The notes under the pieces are model-generated. The model was given only the letters and a program-made list of their open reading frames with translations, was not told the origin of the DNA and made no database searches. Position numbers and translations under genes: made by a program. DNA of 49,566 nucleotides from Candidatus Gastranaerophilales bacterium. Its GTDB lineage: Bacteria > Cyanobacteriota > Vampirovibrionia > Gastranaerophilales > Gastranaerophilaceae. The stretch is from assembly GCA_947589705.1 (NCBI GenBank), contig CANQCO010000003.1, positions 1 through 49,566 on the forward strand, read 5' to 3'. Positions 40,296 through 49,546 of this stretch are shown one piece after another. How positions within the stretch are numbered: position 1 is the stretch's first letter; the number at the start of each line of letters is the position of its first letter.

Positions 40296-41454
40296 TTATT
40301 TCTTCCGCCGATTTTTGTTCTATTATTGATTTATCTATAGGAATGATAAACGTAAATGAAATTTGATTTGCCGCTTCACTTGTAACCCATATCTGTCCGT
40401 TAAGTTTTGTTATATATTTCTTGGAACTTCCGAGAAGCAGGCTTTGAAGCATAAATTTCCTTGAATTTTTTTCTACCTGTATGTAAGGATCAAAAATATC
40501 TTCATTTGTATATTGAGTCGGATTTATTCCTTTTGATGTTATATCAAACACTAAAAAAGATTTTTCATTTGTGTTTGAATTTATATCAAATCCTTTAGCA
40601 AGTAAAAGTTCGGTATCAGGATTGGTAATGGTTATGTTTATTGAACCTGTTTCAACGGTATCTATAGCATTTGTAAGCATATTTGTTAATATGCTTTTTA
40701 AAACATTTTTATCTGAATAACAGTTTTGAGAAGCCAGTTCAGATGCGTTTACATTGATTTTTATATCTTTATTTCCGAGTTTTATTGAAGCTTCGTTAAG
40801 AACTACCGATAATAAAGCACTAATGTCAAAACTGTTATAATCAAATTTATATATATCTGATTCCACCAAAGACATTTCAATAAGTTTTTCAATCAATAAT
40901 AATAGGTCAGAAGAATTATCATTCATGATTTTAAGATATTTTCTCTGTTTATCGTTAATATCGCCTGATAAGCCTTCAAGCATTGCTCTTGAAAAACCTA
41001 CTATGGAATGAAGAGGGGAACGAAGATAGTTTGACATTTTTGCCAATAGTACATTTTTTGTATGGTTTAGGATTTTTTGTTCCTGTCTTTCGGCTATCAA
41101 TCTGTCTAACAATGAATGATCCTGCGTATTATCAATAATTGTTAATATATATCTCTTTCTCCTGCCTGATGATACATCCGTTATTTTTACATCGGTAATT
41201 TTTGTATTTTGTTCTTCGGATACTATTTTTAAAATTTGTTTTATTTCTTCATCCTTGTTTCTTAATATATTCTCGGAATTAGTAATAAAATAATCATTAA
41301 TATTTTTGTTTCTTAATCTTTTTGTTTCAAATAATTTAAAAGCTTTTTTATTTGCATATAAAATTCTGCCGGTTTCATCAATGACAAGAACAGCTTCAGG
41401 CAGATAAGCCAAAACATTATATTGTTTCCCCAACAGTAAAGCGAATATATTCAT
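40288..41454 (-). CDS. degenerate PAS-histidine-kinase-like protein
   Basis: 388 aa, no transmembrane segment. A PAS domain ([20 protein letters not shown]), then a dimerisation helix in which the phospho-acceptor site reads [17 protein letters not shown]: the invariant His (SHELRTPL) is Asn142. In the ATPase domain the N-box is present ([13 protein letters not shown]), but the G1 box reads ITSKGINPT instead of DTGIGI and the G2 region is [13 protein letters not shown] binding and phosphorylation are therefore doubtful. It may be a pseudokinase or allosteric partner. It overlaps the ABC ATPase gene by 8 bp. Confidence 0.85.
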   Translation of the reverse strand: MNIFALLLGKQYNVLAYLPEAVLVIDETGRILYANKKAFKLFETKRLRNKNINDYFITNSENILRNKDEEIKQILKIVSEEQNTKITDVKITDVSSGRRKRYILTIIDNTQDHSLLDRLIAERQEQKILNHTKNVLLAKMSNYLRSPLHSIVGFSRAMLEGLSGDINDKQRKYLKIMNDNSSDLLLLIEKLIEMSLVESDIYKFDYNSFDISALLSVVLNEASIKLGNKDIKINVNASELASQNCYSDKNVLKSILTNMLTNAIDTVETGSINITITNPDTELLLAKGFDINSNTNEKSFLVFDITSKGINPTQYTNEDIFDPYIQVEKNSRKFMLQSLLLGSSKKYITKLNGQIWVTSEAANQISFTFIIPIDKSIIEQKSAEEINV

Positions 41455-41532
41455 TTAAGTTCCTTTTGATGATAACATATAAACATTCCAGAATAATTCT
41501 AGCATAATACGGCTAAAAGACACAATAAAAGA

Positions 41533-42471
41533 TTAAGATAAGTAATCTTTTAAATGTTTAATGTTATCCTTGCTTCTTAATTTTTTAAGGGCAATATTTT
41601 CAATCTGTCTGATTCTTTCTTTTGAAAATCCCATATCTTTGCCGAGTTCTTCAAGAGTTTTGGGCTTTTCACCATTTATACCGAATCTGTTAATAATAAT
41701 TTTACGTTCTTTTAATGATAATTCATTTAAGATTTTATTAATATGAATTTTGAGCATTAAATTTTGGGTATTATTTTCAGGTGAAATATAATTATCGTCC
41801 GGAATGTAATCCTCAAGAGATAAATTATCGGCAATCGGGGTATCAAGGCTCATCGGTTCAAGTTTTATTGTTTTTAAAACCATATCAATTTGCTTAACCG
41901 GCATTTTGATTTTACGTGCAATTTCTTCAACGGAGGCTTCATGCCCCAATTCATAACTCAATGAAAACATTGCTTTTTTGACAAGTCTGATTTTGTCAAT
42001 CATGTGAACAGGTATCCTGATTACTTTTGAATTATTAGCAATTGCTCTTACAATAGTCTGCCTTATCCACCATGTGGCATAGGTCGAAAATTTGAATCCT
42101 TTTGAATAATCATACCTGTTTGCTGCTTTTATTAACCCTAAAGAGCCTTCCTGCACTAAATCCATAAATAAAACTCCTTGCCCTGTATACTTTTTAGCTA
42201 TACTGACAACTAATCTTAAATTTGCCTGAATGAGTTTTTTCTTTGCTTTTGCTGCCTGAAGCTTGTTTCCTTCCAGTATTTCTCTTCCAAGTTCCTGCTC
42301 TTCCCCTTTTTTTAAAAGTTTTGTTTTTCCTATATCTTTTAAATACATCTGTAAAATGTCATCTTTAAAAACGACATTATTGAAGGATGTTATATCTTCA
42401 TCATCTTCTTTTTCGTCAAAGTTAATATAATTATTTTCAAGTTCAAAATCTTCAACATACTGAATACTCAT
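41533..42471 (-). CDS. RNA polymerase sigma-70 factor, group 1/2
   Basis: 312 aa. Region 1.2 [20 protein letters not shown], region 2 [20 protein letters not shown] with the -10 reading [16 protein letters not shown], region 3 [14 protein letters not shown], and region 4 [11 protein letters not shown] with the -35 helix [20 protein letters not shown]. The lack of region 1.1 and the short length allow a group 2 (RpoS-like) sigma as well as the primary one. Cyanobacterial relatives carry several such paralogues. It is monocistronic and divergent from the acyltransferases. Confidence 0.95.
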   Translation of the reverse strand: MSIQYVEDFELENNYINFDEKEDDEDITSFNNVVFKDDILQMYLKDIGKTKLLKKGEEQELGREILEGNKLQAAKAKKKLIQANLRLVVSIAKKYTGQGVLFMDLVQEGSLGLIKAANRYDYSKGFKFSTYATWWIRQTIVRAIANNSKVIRIPVHMIDKIRLVKKAMFSLSYELGHEASVEEIARKIKMPVKQIDMVLKTIKLEPMSLDTPIADNLSLEDYIPDDNYISPENNTQNLMLKIHINKILNELSLKERKIIINRFGINGEKPKTLEELGKDMGFSKERIRQIENIALKKLRSKDNIKHLKDYLS

Positions 42472-42544
42472 AGTAAATCCCCTCTCACTTAATTAAGGTT
42501 TTTGACGTTGAAAAAAAATATGTGTTCCAATATAATAAATAATT

Positions 42545-43189
42545 ATGACGACAAAATTTTCGACAAAAACTCCAAAAAGTTTTAATATATGGCGCAAAAC
42601 CTTTCAATATATAGCTTGTAATTGGGTAATAATAAACATGATAAAGTCCAAATATAAGGTATTAAAACCCGAAGGAGCTGAAAATATAGATAAAACAAAA
42701 AAATATATAGTAGCGAGCAATCATTGCAGTGGTTTTGACCCATTTTTTATTGCTTCGCAGTATAAATTAACAATAGCTTATATGGCAAAAAAACAATTGT
42801 TTGAAACATTTTGGTCAATGGTATTAATGGATTGGTGCGGTGCTTTTGCTGTTGACAGAGATAAAGTTGACGTGTCAACTATTAAAACTGCCCTTTCAAT
42901 AAAAAAAACAAATTGGCATTTAGGTTTATTCCCTCAAGGTACCAGGTGCCATAGCGGAAGAATGGAAAATATTACCAAAGGTTTTGCTTCTATTGCCAAA
43001 AAAATGGATACGGATATACTACCTATAGCAATTATAGTAAAAGATAATCCTGATAATCCTAACGGTAAGAAAATTATGCAGTTAAAAGCAGGCAAGCCTA
43101 TTTCTTCAAAAGGCAGTGTTGAAGAAATTGTTAATGAATGGGCTGAGTCGGTCTGTTCTATGGGCGGTTTTGAATATATACGGTCTTAA
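42545..43189 (+). CDS. PlsC-type acyltransferase (first of pair)
   Basis: 214 aa. Family motifs are the catalytic NHCSGFDPF (NHx4D) and the substrate-binding LFPQGTRCHSGRM, followed by GFASIAKKMDTDILPIAI. Such enzymes acylate lysophosphatidic acid or related lipids at the inner membrane. The N-terminus has an aromatic stretch (NIWRKTFQYIACNWVIINMI) for membrane association. No ribosome site is visible. It is followed after 21 bp by a paralogue. Confidence 0.88.
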   Translation: MTTKFSTKTPKSFNIWRKTFQYIACNWVIINMIKSKYKVLKPEGAENIDKTKKYIVASNHCSGFDPFFIASQYKLTIAYMAKKQLFETFWSMVLMDWCGAFAVDRDKVDVSTIKTALSIKKTNWHLGLFPQGTRCHSGRMENITKGFASIAKKMDTDILPIAIIVKDNPDNPNGKKIMQLKAGKPISSKGSVEEIVNEWAESVCSMGGFEYIRS

Positions 43190-43210
43190 CATCGGAGAAT
43201 AAGTTTAAGA

Positions 43211-43924
43211 ATGGGAAAAACAGAAGAAAAAAAGAAAAACTATACAAAAAGGGAAGTTACTGATTTTACCGAAGGTAAATATAAATTTCAACTGTTTGGC
43301 CGCTGGCTTGTTCCGAGAACTATTTTGCCTTTGTTTTATAAAATTGAATATATAGGCAGAGAAAATATTCCGCAGGACAGAAACTTTATTGTCGCTCCGA
43401 ATCATATTTCATATTTAGACCCTTTTGTTACGGGCGAGGCGGTAAAAAAACCTATTGCTTTTATGGGGAAAAAAGAGTTATTTGAAAATAAAACACTTGC
43501 TTTTCTTTTGGACAGACTTGCTTGTTTTGCGGTTAACAGAGAGAAATTAGAAGTATCTACCATTAAAACGGCTATAAATGTTTTTAAAACGAACCGCTGG
43601 ATGCTTGGAATCTTTCCTCAAGGCGGTATCAGAAGAAACAGAAAAATAGAAAAAATTAACAAAGGGTTTGCCGCTATTGCTAAACAAATGAAAACGGATA
43701 TTCTGCCTATCGGTATTACGGGAAGTGAAGAATATAACTGGATTCCCTTTAAAGGCAAGCTTAAAATTGCGATTGGTGAACCGATTTCTTATAATCAGGA
43801 ACTTGATGATATTATTGACGAATGGGGAAGTAAAGTCGCCGAGTTGATTGATTATACTTATGTTAAAGACATTACTGAGCCTGAGTCCAAACAAAATTTA
43901 AAAGAACATTGCAACTTATTGTAA
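43211..43924 (+). CDS. PlsC-type acyltransferase (second of pair)
   Basis: 237 aa, paralogue of the preceding protein: NHISYLDPF (NHx4D), ELFENKTLAFLLDRLACFAV, REKLEVSTIKTAINVFK and the motif IFPQGGIRRNRK. The usual FPEGTR is FPQGGIR here, so a Gly replaces Thr in the glycerol-phosphate motif, which could alter substrate choice. GGAG lies about 14 nt before the ATG. Its last 9 bp overlap the convergent cheA gene. Confidence 0.88.
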   Translation: MGKTEEKKKNYTKREVTDFTEGKYKFQLFGRWLVPRTILPLFYKIEYIGRENIPQDRNFIVAPNHISYLDPFVTGEAVKKPIAFMGKKELFENKTLAFLLDRLACFAVNREKLEVSTIKTAINVFKTNRWMLGIFPQGGIRRNRKIEKINKGFAAIAKQMKTDILPIGITGSEEYNWIPFKGKLKIAIGEPISYNQELDDIIDEWGSKVAELIDYTYVKDITEPESKQNLKEHCNLL

Positions 43925-46900
43925 TTCCTCAAGTGATTTTTTTAACTTTTGGGGACTATACTTATTTATATTTATTTTTAAATCAGGTTTTATTTCACTA
44001 TTATAATTTAACTGTTCAAAGTCTTCATATTCGGTTATAAATATAATCTTGATATTATTTAATATTTCATCTGTTTTAATATGGTTATATAAGTTTATTA
44101 AATCCTGATTATTTTTATCATAATAGCTAATGAGTATATCTATATTATTCCCCTTAATATAGTCATATAAGGATGATACATTATTAAATAAAATAATATT
44201 ATCACAGGTATCAGATATATCATTACGAATAAAATCAAGCTTATTTCCGTATATCAGAATTTTAGAATTGTTTAGTTTTTTATTTTCAGTTAACAATAAT
44301 TTATTTAAGTCAAATTGAGGAAGAAATTCTCTCATTAATGTATTTTTTATAAGTTCATAAGGATTGATAATAAGGCAGATTTCTCCTGTAGCAAGAGTAG
44401 AAAATCCGCTTATATTCTTAATCTTTAAAATCGGGGGAACAAGTTTTTTATGAAGTAGTTCCTGAGAACCTATTAATTCATCCGTTATAAATGCAGCTTT
44501 TCTGTCTTGATTTTCTATTATTAAAACAGTCAGAGTATCTTCTTTAAATATCATTTTAGGTTTTTCTCCGAGTATTTCGGATAAGAAATATAGTGGAACC
44601 GAATGTCCGTCATGAATGATACTGTTTTGATTATTATTTGTTAAAATATCGGTTGGTTTTATTTTTTCTACATATTTTATATTATTGACAGGTATAGCAT
44701 ATTTTTGATTATTAGCTGAGATAATAAAAGTATTAATTGTAGACATAGATAAAGGTATTCTGATAGTTACCCTGCAGCCTTTATTTAAAACGGAATCTAT
44801 GTATATTTCACCGTTTAAGTTATTTATTTTAGTTTTAACAACATCAAGACCTATACCTCTTCCTGAGATTTGAGAAACAAAATCTTCCGTTGTAAATCCA
44901 GGTAAAAAGAGTATTTTCATTAGCTGTTCATCTGACATTTCATCAATTTCTTCCTGAGTAAAAATACCTTTTTTTATAGCGGATTGTTTTACTTTTTCGA
45001 AATTGATTCCGTATCCGTCATCTTCTATAACTATAATAATATTATTTTCTACTTGCTTTACGGATAATTTTATAATTCCTTCTTCATTTTTTCCCTTAGC
45101 TATTCTTTCTTTAGGCGACTCGATACCATGTGAAATGGAATTGCGGATAATATGTATTAGAGGGGTTTTTATTTCTTCTATTATTTTTTTATCAACACAT
45201 GTATCACTTCCTGAAACAATAAAATTTATTTTTTTATTATTTTCTTGTGCTATATCTCTTACCATTCTCGGAAAAGAATGAAAAATTGTTGCCAAAGGCA
45301 GTAAACGCATTGATTTTACAATTGATTCCAGTTCTGCTGCCGTTTGATGAAGTTTATTATCATCATCTGATATTACATCATATATTTTTTCAAAATCTTT
45401 TTGGAATTCTGTTATTGTTCTACTGTTATCATCGAGAAAATTTTGGAATCTTTTATTAAAAATATTTGCTGATTCTTCATTGCCATATAACATTATGCCT
45501 CTTTTTTCGGCATATTTTATATAGTTTATCATTTTTTTATTTATGGAATTCCATTCTTTTAGTTTATTATTTATAATACTTAAATCAGAAAGATGTTCTC
45601 TTGATTTAATACCATTTACCAATAATTCTCCCGTTTGAGCGACCAGATTATCTAATTTTACCGTATCTATTCTCATTGTTTTTATTTCTTGAAATTCATA
45701 AGAATTAATTTTATTTCTGAGAAGTTCAATATTAGGGTCGGTACTTATATTTTGCAGTGATATATTTTCATCGGTTATTTTTACGCCTTTTAGTGCTTCC
45801 GGATTATGCATATCTTGAATAAGATTTAAACGATCTATCAAAAAATTATAGTTGTTTTGTGAGTATCCTGTTGTGTCGCTTAAAAAACAATTTTTTATAA
45901 AATATACACACTGCAGTATAACCATATAAAAGTCATTATCTGCTACAGAATCTTTTTCAATGAATATATCTAATATTCTTATTGTTTTTGATATTATTTG
46001 TTTTACTTCTTTATTTTCGGTTAATACGTTTATATCATTGAGTGTTTTTTCTGTTTGTATTAATGAATTTTTATCAAATTTAATCAGATTAAGATTTTTT
46101 AAAAGGTTATTAAATATTTCTTCAATATTAAAATTATTATTTTTTTCTCTTTTTTGTTTTTTTCTTGTTTGTTGTTGTTTGTCAATATTACTTTTAGGGT
46201 TAATTTTATCAGCGTCAGGTATTAAGTTATGTTCTTTATATAATTTGTATACTTCATTTCTTAATTTAGTGATTTTTGTTCTGCATAAATTGAGAATGTT
46301 ATTTTTATCAGAATTATTTATATCATTAATTATTTCATCAGTATATTTTTGAATATCGGAAAAATCGGTATTATTAAAGATTTCTTTTAACCTTGCCAGA
46401 TTATCTGAAATAACCAATAAAATTTCATCAATATTATTTAGGTCATCATCTTTTTCAACGACGAACATTAACTCAAGCAGAATAGCATTTATATCGGTAG
46501 CATTTTTTTTGATATATTCAAAAGAGTTGGTATTCTCTTGTTTCTCATTTTCATTAGCACTTATAGTTATAAATTTATTGAGTTTATTAATAATATTTTT
46601 TGTAATTTCATCGGTATTATCAGATTGCTCAACTGATTTATTAACTATTTCATTTAAATAGTCACAAACATCGTAAAGCACCTGAAATGAGTTTTTATCA
46701 ATCACAGAATCATTTTTTTCCCAAAAAGAGAGAATGTCTTCAATCTTATGAGCAATATCTTGAATATTGGTTAAACCAAGCATGCCTGCAGACCCTTTAA
46801 GCGAATGAGCTACCTGAAATAATTTTTTTAACGGTTCTTTATTATCCGGATTTTTTTCAAGCTGCAAAAAACCGTTGTTTAAATCCTCTATTATTTCTTC

Positions 46901-46957
46901 ACTCTCGGCTTTAAATATGTTAATTATTTCTTCAAATTCACCGGAATTGTATTGCAT
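43916..46957 (-). CDS. cheA: CheA-type chemosensory histidine kinase with C-terminal pseudo-receiver
   Basis: 1013 aa. The Hpt domain carries the phospho-His in VAHSLKGSAGMLG (His51). A 300-residue helical linker follows, then a dimerisation segment (RIDTVKLDNLVAQTGELL), an ATPase domain with HIIRNSISHGIE, EDDGYGINFE and ISGRGIGLDVVKT, then a CheW-like domain (FIISANNQKYAIPVNNIKYV). The last 115 residues look like a receiver fold (KILIYGNKLDF, ILISYYDKNN, IIFITEYED) but lack the acidic pair and the normal phospho-Asp. It lies 11 bp after the MCP gene and overlaps the acyltransferase by 9 bp. Confidence 0.95.
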   Translation of the reverse strand: MQYNSGEFEEIINIFKAESEEIIEDLNNGFLQLEKNPDNKEPLKKLFQVAHSLKGSAGMLGLTNIQDIAHKIEDILSFWEKNDSVIDKNSFQVLYDVCDYLNEIVNKSVEQSDNTDEITKNIINKLNKFITISANENEKQENTNSFEYIKKNATDINAILLELMFVVEKDDDLNNIDEILLVISDNLARLKEIFNNTDFSDIQKYTDEIINDINNSDKNNILNLCRTKITKLRNEVYKLYKEHNLIPDADKINPKSNIDKQQQTRKKQKREKNNNFNIEEIFNNLLKNLNLIKFDKNSLIQTEKTLNDINVLTENKEVKQIISKTIRILDIFIEKDSVADNDFYMVILQCVYFIKNCFLSDTTGYSQNNYNFLIDRLNLIQDMHNPEALKGVKITDENISLQNISTDPNIELLRNKINSYEFQEIKTMRIDTVKLDNLVAQTGELLVNGIKSREHLSDLSIINNKLKEWNSINKKMINYIKYAEKRGIMLYGNEESANIFNKRFQNFLDDNSRTITEFQKDFEKIYDVISDDDNKLHQTAAELESIVKSMRLLPLATIFHSFPRMVRDIAQENNKKINFIVSGSDTCVDKKIIEEIKTPLIHIIRNSISHGIESPKERIAKGKNEEGIIKLSVKQVENNIIIVIEDDGYGINFEKVKQSAIKKGIFTQEEIDEMSDEQLMKILFLPGFTTEDFVSQISGRGIGLDVVKTKINNLNGEIYIDSVLNKGCRVTIRIPLSMSTINTFIISANNQKYAIPVNNIKYVEKIKPTDILTNNNQNSIIHDGHSVPLYFLSEILGEKPKMIFKEDTLTVLIIENQDRKAAFITDELIGSQELLHKKLVPPILKIKNISGFSTLATGEICLIINPYELIKNTLMREFLPQFDLNKLLLTENKKLNNSKILIYGNKLDFIRNDISDTCDNIILFNNVSSLYDYIKGNNIDILISYYDKNNQDLINLYNHIKTDEILNNIKIIFITEYEDFEQLNYNSEIKPDLKININKYSPQKLKKSLEELQ

Positions 46958-46968
46958 ATTCAGCCTCG

Positions 46969-48006
46969 TTAGCTTGCAATATTATCTTTTATATTAGTTG
47001 ATATTTCGGAAACAGTTTTAATATTTTCTATATTATTTTCTGTTGTATTTATATAATCCGAAACAGTATTTTGCATTATACCTACAGTTTCAATAATATC
47101 TGAGGTAATGATATTTTGTTCTGATAGTGAAGCAATAATATCATTTAATTCTACGGTTAAATCTTTTATATTGTTAACAATAATATTATAATCATTACAT
47201 AAATTATTGGCATAATTGATACTGTTTTCAATTTCTTTAGCACTATCTTCTGTTGCCATAATAGTAGAAGAAGTAGTTTGTTCAATTTCTGAAATTAAAG
47301 AAGTAATTTTATTTGTAGCTTGTTTTGATTCATCGGCAAGTTTTCTTATTTCACCAGCAACAACAGCAAATCCTTTTCCGTATTCACCTGCTCGTGCAGC
47401 TTCAACGGCAGCGTTTAATGCAAGCATATTTGTCTGCTCTGATATTGTTTCAACAGCACTTACCATTGAACCGGTTTGTTTTATATGCTCCGTTAATTCG
47501 ATTATCAGTTCAGCAATCATTTGTACTTTGTGCTTTAAATTTTTCATTGACATTATATTATTATTTAAAGTTGTTATTTCTTTTTCACTTAAATTATATG
47601 TATCATTTGTTTTGCTTGTTATATTTTGAGTTTTGTCTGTTGTTTTTGAAGATATATTTTTATACAATTTTGTATTCTGTATTAAATTATTAATCATTTC
47701 ATTGTATTTGTTAGTTAAGCTTTTTTGTTTTTCGCTTAATTGAAGAACTTTTACAGAAACTTTCTGAAATTCATTTAATTCATTGTTAATAAGTTTATCT
47801 GCTGTTTTAATTAATCCGCTGTTTGATATTTGACATTGTATATAATATAAAAGCATTATAATTATAACTGAACCGGTTAATATTATTTTATTTCCGGTTA
47901 AAAATATTATAGCTATGATTAAAATTGTTGCAAATCCTAATATAACTATATCTTTTATGTTTTTCTTTATAATTTTATTAACAAGGCCGATTTCTTTCTG
48001 ACTCAT
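46969..48006 (-). CDS. methyl-accepting chemotaxis protein without a sensor domain
   Basis: 345 aa. Two adjacent transmembrane helices near the N-terminus ([16 protein letters not shown] and [16 protein letters not shown]) with only a few residues between them, so there is no periplasmic ligand domain. A long coiled coil follows with the canonical MCP hairpin tip [20 protein letters not shown] and [18 protein letters not shown]. It would signal to the CheA encoded 11 bp downstream. Input may come from the membrane, from partner proteins or from pilus tension, which is inference. Confidence 0.93.
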   Translation of the reverse strand: MSQKEIGLVNKIIKKNIKDIVILGFATILIIAIIFLTGNKIILTGSVIIIMLLYYIQCQISNSGLIKTADKLINNELNEFQKVSVKVLQLSEKQKSLTNKYNEMINNLIQNTKLYKNISSKTTDKTQNITSKTNDTYNLSEKEITTLNNNIMSMKNLKHKVQMIAELIIELTEHIKQTGSMVSAVETISEQTNMLALNAAVEAARAGEYGKGFAVVAGEIRKLADESKQATNKITSLISEIEQTTSSTIMATEDSAKEIENSINYANNLCNDYNIIVNNIKDLTVELNDIIASLSEQNIITSDIIETVGIMQNTVSDYINTTENNIENIKTVSEISTNIKDNIAS

Positions 48007-48098
48007 TTTTTACTCCTTTTAATTGTTAATTATAGTTTATCTTTTTGATTTTTTAATCATAGATTTATAGTATACTTATTATAAAGGTTAAAATATAA

Positions 48099-48803
48099 AT
48101 GAACAATAATAACTTATTATTACCTTTTGATAAGGAAATAAATACTGATTCATATTTGGTATTTAGTATAAAAGATCAGCAATATGCTGTAAATATTAAA
48201 AATGTTGTAGAAGTAATTCCATTAAATATTATTGAAGTGCAAAAAAATGCTCCTATGGGTGTTATTGGTATTTTTAATTATAAAGGAATTTTGATTAAAG
48301 CTGTTGATATCTGTCCTTTTATTGGTATTGTTACGGAAAATTTTAATATTGATACAAAGTTGATTGTATTAAATGTTAACGGTAATTGTTTTGCGCTTTG
48401 CGCACAGTTTATTTTAAATATTATTTCTATTGATAATAAAAATATACTTCCCGTTCCTTTTTATTCTGACAGTGCCATTATTAATAATGTTTATAAAGAT
48501 GATTTAAATTATGTAAATTTGATTGATTCTGATGTTATTAATAATCTTATTACAGTTAATAGTCAAAATGAAAATAAAATTAATTATCTTGAGTTACTTC
48601 CTAAAGATGAATCATCTTTAAAAATATTACAGGAAAGAAATCTTAATAACCAAAAACAAAATGAAAAATATTCATTTGATTTGGATATATCATCTTATAC
48701 ACGTTTTGTATTGTTTTGTGTCGCTGATTATAATTATTATATTGATTTAAAGTATGTTCGGGAGTTTACGTATTTAAAACGTCATGCTATTACCAAACTT
48801 TGA
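48099..48803 (+). CDS. CheW-like adaptor, one complete and one truncated domain
   Basis: 234 aa. The first CheW domain is complete (SYLVFSIKDQQYAVNIKNVV, VIGIFNYKGILIKAVDICPF). After a linker (KDESSLKILQERNLNNQKQN), a second one begins, FVLFCVADYNYYIDLKYVRE, but the frame ends at once with RHAITKL and a TGA. The last codons are CTT TGA, and the +1 frame is open for a further 49 codons. CheW proteins couple receptors to CheA. The gene is divergent from the MCP-cheA pair with a 92-bp gap for both promoters. AAAGG lies 11 nt from the ATG. Confidence 0.85.
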   Translation: MNNNNLLLPFDKEINTDSYLVFSIKDQQYAVNIKNVVEVIPLNIIEVQKNAPMGVIGIFNYKGILIKAVDICPFIGIVTENFNIDTKLIVLNVNGNCFALCAQFILNIISIDNKNILPVPFYSDSAIINNVYKDDLNYVNLIDSDVINNLITVNSQNENKINYLELLPKDESSLKILQERNLNNQKQNEKYSFDLDISSYTRFVLFCVADYNYYIDLKYVREFTYLKRHAITKL

Positions 48804-48951
48804 TTTATACGAAGAATTCTTAAGTAATGAAGTTCGGTTTAATGCTTTAAAAATAAAAGATGAATCTTTAGCTCAAGAAATATTAACTAATCAAAAAAAT
48901 AATGCCCTTAAAAGATATGAATACTATCAAAAGTTAAAAAATAATAAATAA
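48784..48951 (+). CDS. small 55-codon ORF overlapping the CheW-like gene in the +1 frame
   Basis: ATG at 48784, stop TAA at 48949-48951, product starting MLLPNFDLYEEFLSNEVRFN and ending KRYEYYQKLKNNK. It could be an independent small gene (no clear ribosome site), or the 3' part of the CheW-like gene read after a +1 shift at CTTTGA (48798-48803). The segment KDESLAQEILTNQKNN echoes KDESSLKILQERNLNNQK in the upstream protein, which supports a common origin. Confidence 0.5.
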   Translation: MLLPNFDLYEEFLSNEVRFNALKIKDESLAQEILTNQKNNALKRYEYYQKLKNNK

Positions 48952-48952
48952 A

Positions 48953-48978
48953 AAAAGCTACTCAAGGCGGTAGCTTTT
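48953..48978. terminator. bidirectional terminator
   Basis: AAAAGCTAC (48953-48961) pairs with GTAGCTTTT (48970-48978) across an 8-nt loop. It lies between the convergent genes ending at 48951 and 48977. A-run on one side and TTTTAT on the other suit both strands. Confidence 0.8.
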
Positions 48979-49234
48979 ATTGTTGGACTAAAATTTTACT
49001 TTTATCAATTAAGATTGATTTGGGATAAGGATTTCTTTCATCTGTTCGTCCTAATAAATAATCAATTGAAGTTTTATAAAAATCAGCTAGGATTACTAAT
49101 TTTTCCACGGGTAGCATTTGAATACCTATCTCATATTTCGAATATTGTTGTTGGGTCGTATGTAAAAGTAGGGCAATTTCTTTTTGCGTTTTTCCCCGAT
49201 CTATTCTTACTTCTTTTAATCTTCCAATGCTCAT
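48977..49234 (-). CDS. XRE-family helix-turn-helix regulator
   Basis: 85 aa from the ATG at 49234, chosen because AGGTGA lies 8 nt upstream and it begins with the normal family N-terminus (MSIGRLKEVRIDRGKTQKEI). HTH: ALLLHTTQQQYSKYEIGIQM, then LVILADFYKTSIDYLLGRTD, a Cro/CI arrangement common in phage-type repressors. It is not a close relative of the array at 20569-22322. A TTGG/CCAA operator overlaps its presumed promoter. Confidence 0.88.
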   Translation of the reverse strand: MSIGRLKEVRIDRGKTQKEIALLLHTTQQQYSKYEIGIQMLPVEKLVILADFYKTSIDYLLGRTDERNPYPKSILIDKSKILVQQ

Positions 49235-49265
49235 ATATTTGTCACCTAATAGTATTTTCGTATAA

Positions 49266-49286
49266 AATTGGAAAATTATACCAATT
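49266..49286 (-). promoter_or_regulatory. operator and -10 of the XRE gene
   Basis: AATTGG (49266-49271) and CCAATT (49281-49286) flank a minus-strand TATAAT (49280-49275). A second minus-strand TATAAT lies at 49290-49285. The dyad over the -10, 32 bp from the start codon, fits autorepression. Confidence 0.5.
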
Positions 49287-49329
49287 ATACATCTTAATTG
49301 ATGTAGCTGATTCAAGAAAATTTATTTTT

Positions 49330-49361
49330 AAAAAAAGGTGGAGCCATATTGCTATGGCTCC
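49330..49361 (-). terminator. rho-independent terminator or attenuator
   Basis: GGAGCCATA (49340-49348), loop TTGC, TATGGCTCC (49353-49361), a perfect 9-bp stem. On the minus strand it is followed by ACC and seven T. It lies upstream of the XRE gene in the same direction and downstream of a minus-strand promoter near 49436-49462, so it would end a short RNA of about 95 nt. Confidence 0.75.
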
Positions 49362-49427
49362 TAAAGAATAAAAAGGGGTTGACTAGTGTGATACTAGCAC
49401 CAATTCGCCTTCTTCAGTGAATTGGTG
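49330..49427 (-). ncRNA. possible small RNA or attenuated leader
   Basis: A minus-strand TTGACA (49462-49457) with TAGTAT or TATAAT 17-20 bp downstream predicts a start near 49427. The RNA would then hold a 9-bp stem (CACCAATTC/GAATTGGTG, 49398-49406 and 49419-49427), a 5-bp stem (CTAGT/ACTAG, 49383-49397) and the terminator at 49330-49361. There is no ORF. It could be a free small RNA or a leader controlling the XRE gene. I do not recognise an RNA family. Confidence 0.3.
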
Positions 49428-49469
49428 AGTATTATACTAATCGATTTGAATTAGTTTGTCAACATTTTT

Positions 49470-49498
49470 TTGTAACTTTTTTAAATTTTTGTTATAAT
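49470..49498 (+). promoter_or_regulatory. strong promoter facing the window edge
   Basis: TTGTAA (49470-49475), 17-bp spacer, TATAAT (49493-49498). This is the best sigma-70-type promoter I see in the window. It is divergent from the minus-strand promoter about 10-40 bp away. Its transcript would begin near 49505 and enter the hairpin at 49507-49546. Confidence 0.65.
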
Positions 49499-49506
49499 GT
49501 ATAGCA

Positions 49507-49546
49507 AGTTATGAAAGTTTTTGCACAAGCAAAAAGTTTTATAACT
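49507..49546 (+). other. 18-bp stem-loop at the expected 5' end of the edge transcript
   Basis: AGTTATGAAAGTTTTTGC (49507-49524), loop ACAA, GCAAAAAGTTTTATAACT (49529-49546): 18 pairs with one G-U and one G-G mismatch. It starts about where the promoter at 49470-49498 would begin transcription. A 15-codon frame (MKVFAQAKSFITALY, 49512-49559) runs through it. The gene it may control lies outside the window. Confidence 0.5.

Noticed and set aside
47216-47693. Two long hydrophobic plus-strand frames opposite the MCP gene
   Set aside because: Both are antisense to the conserved MCP signalling tip and overlap each other.
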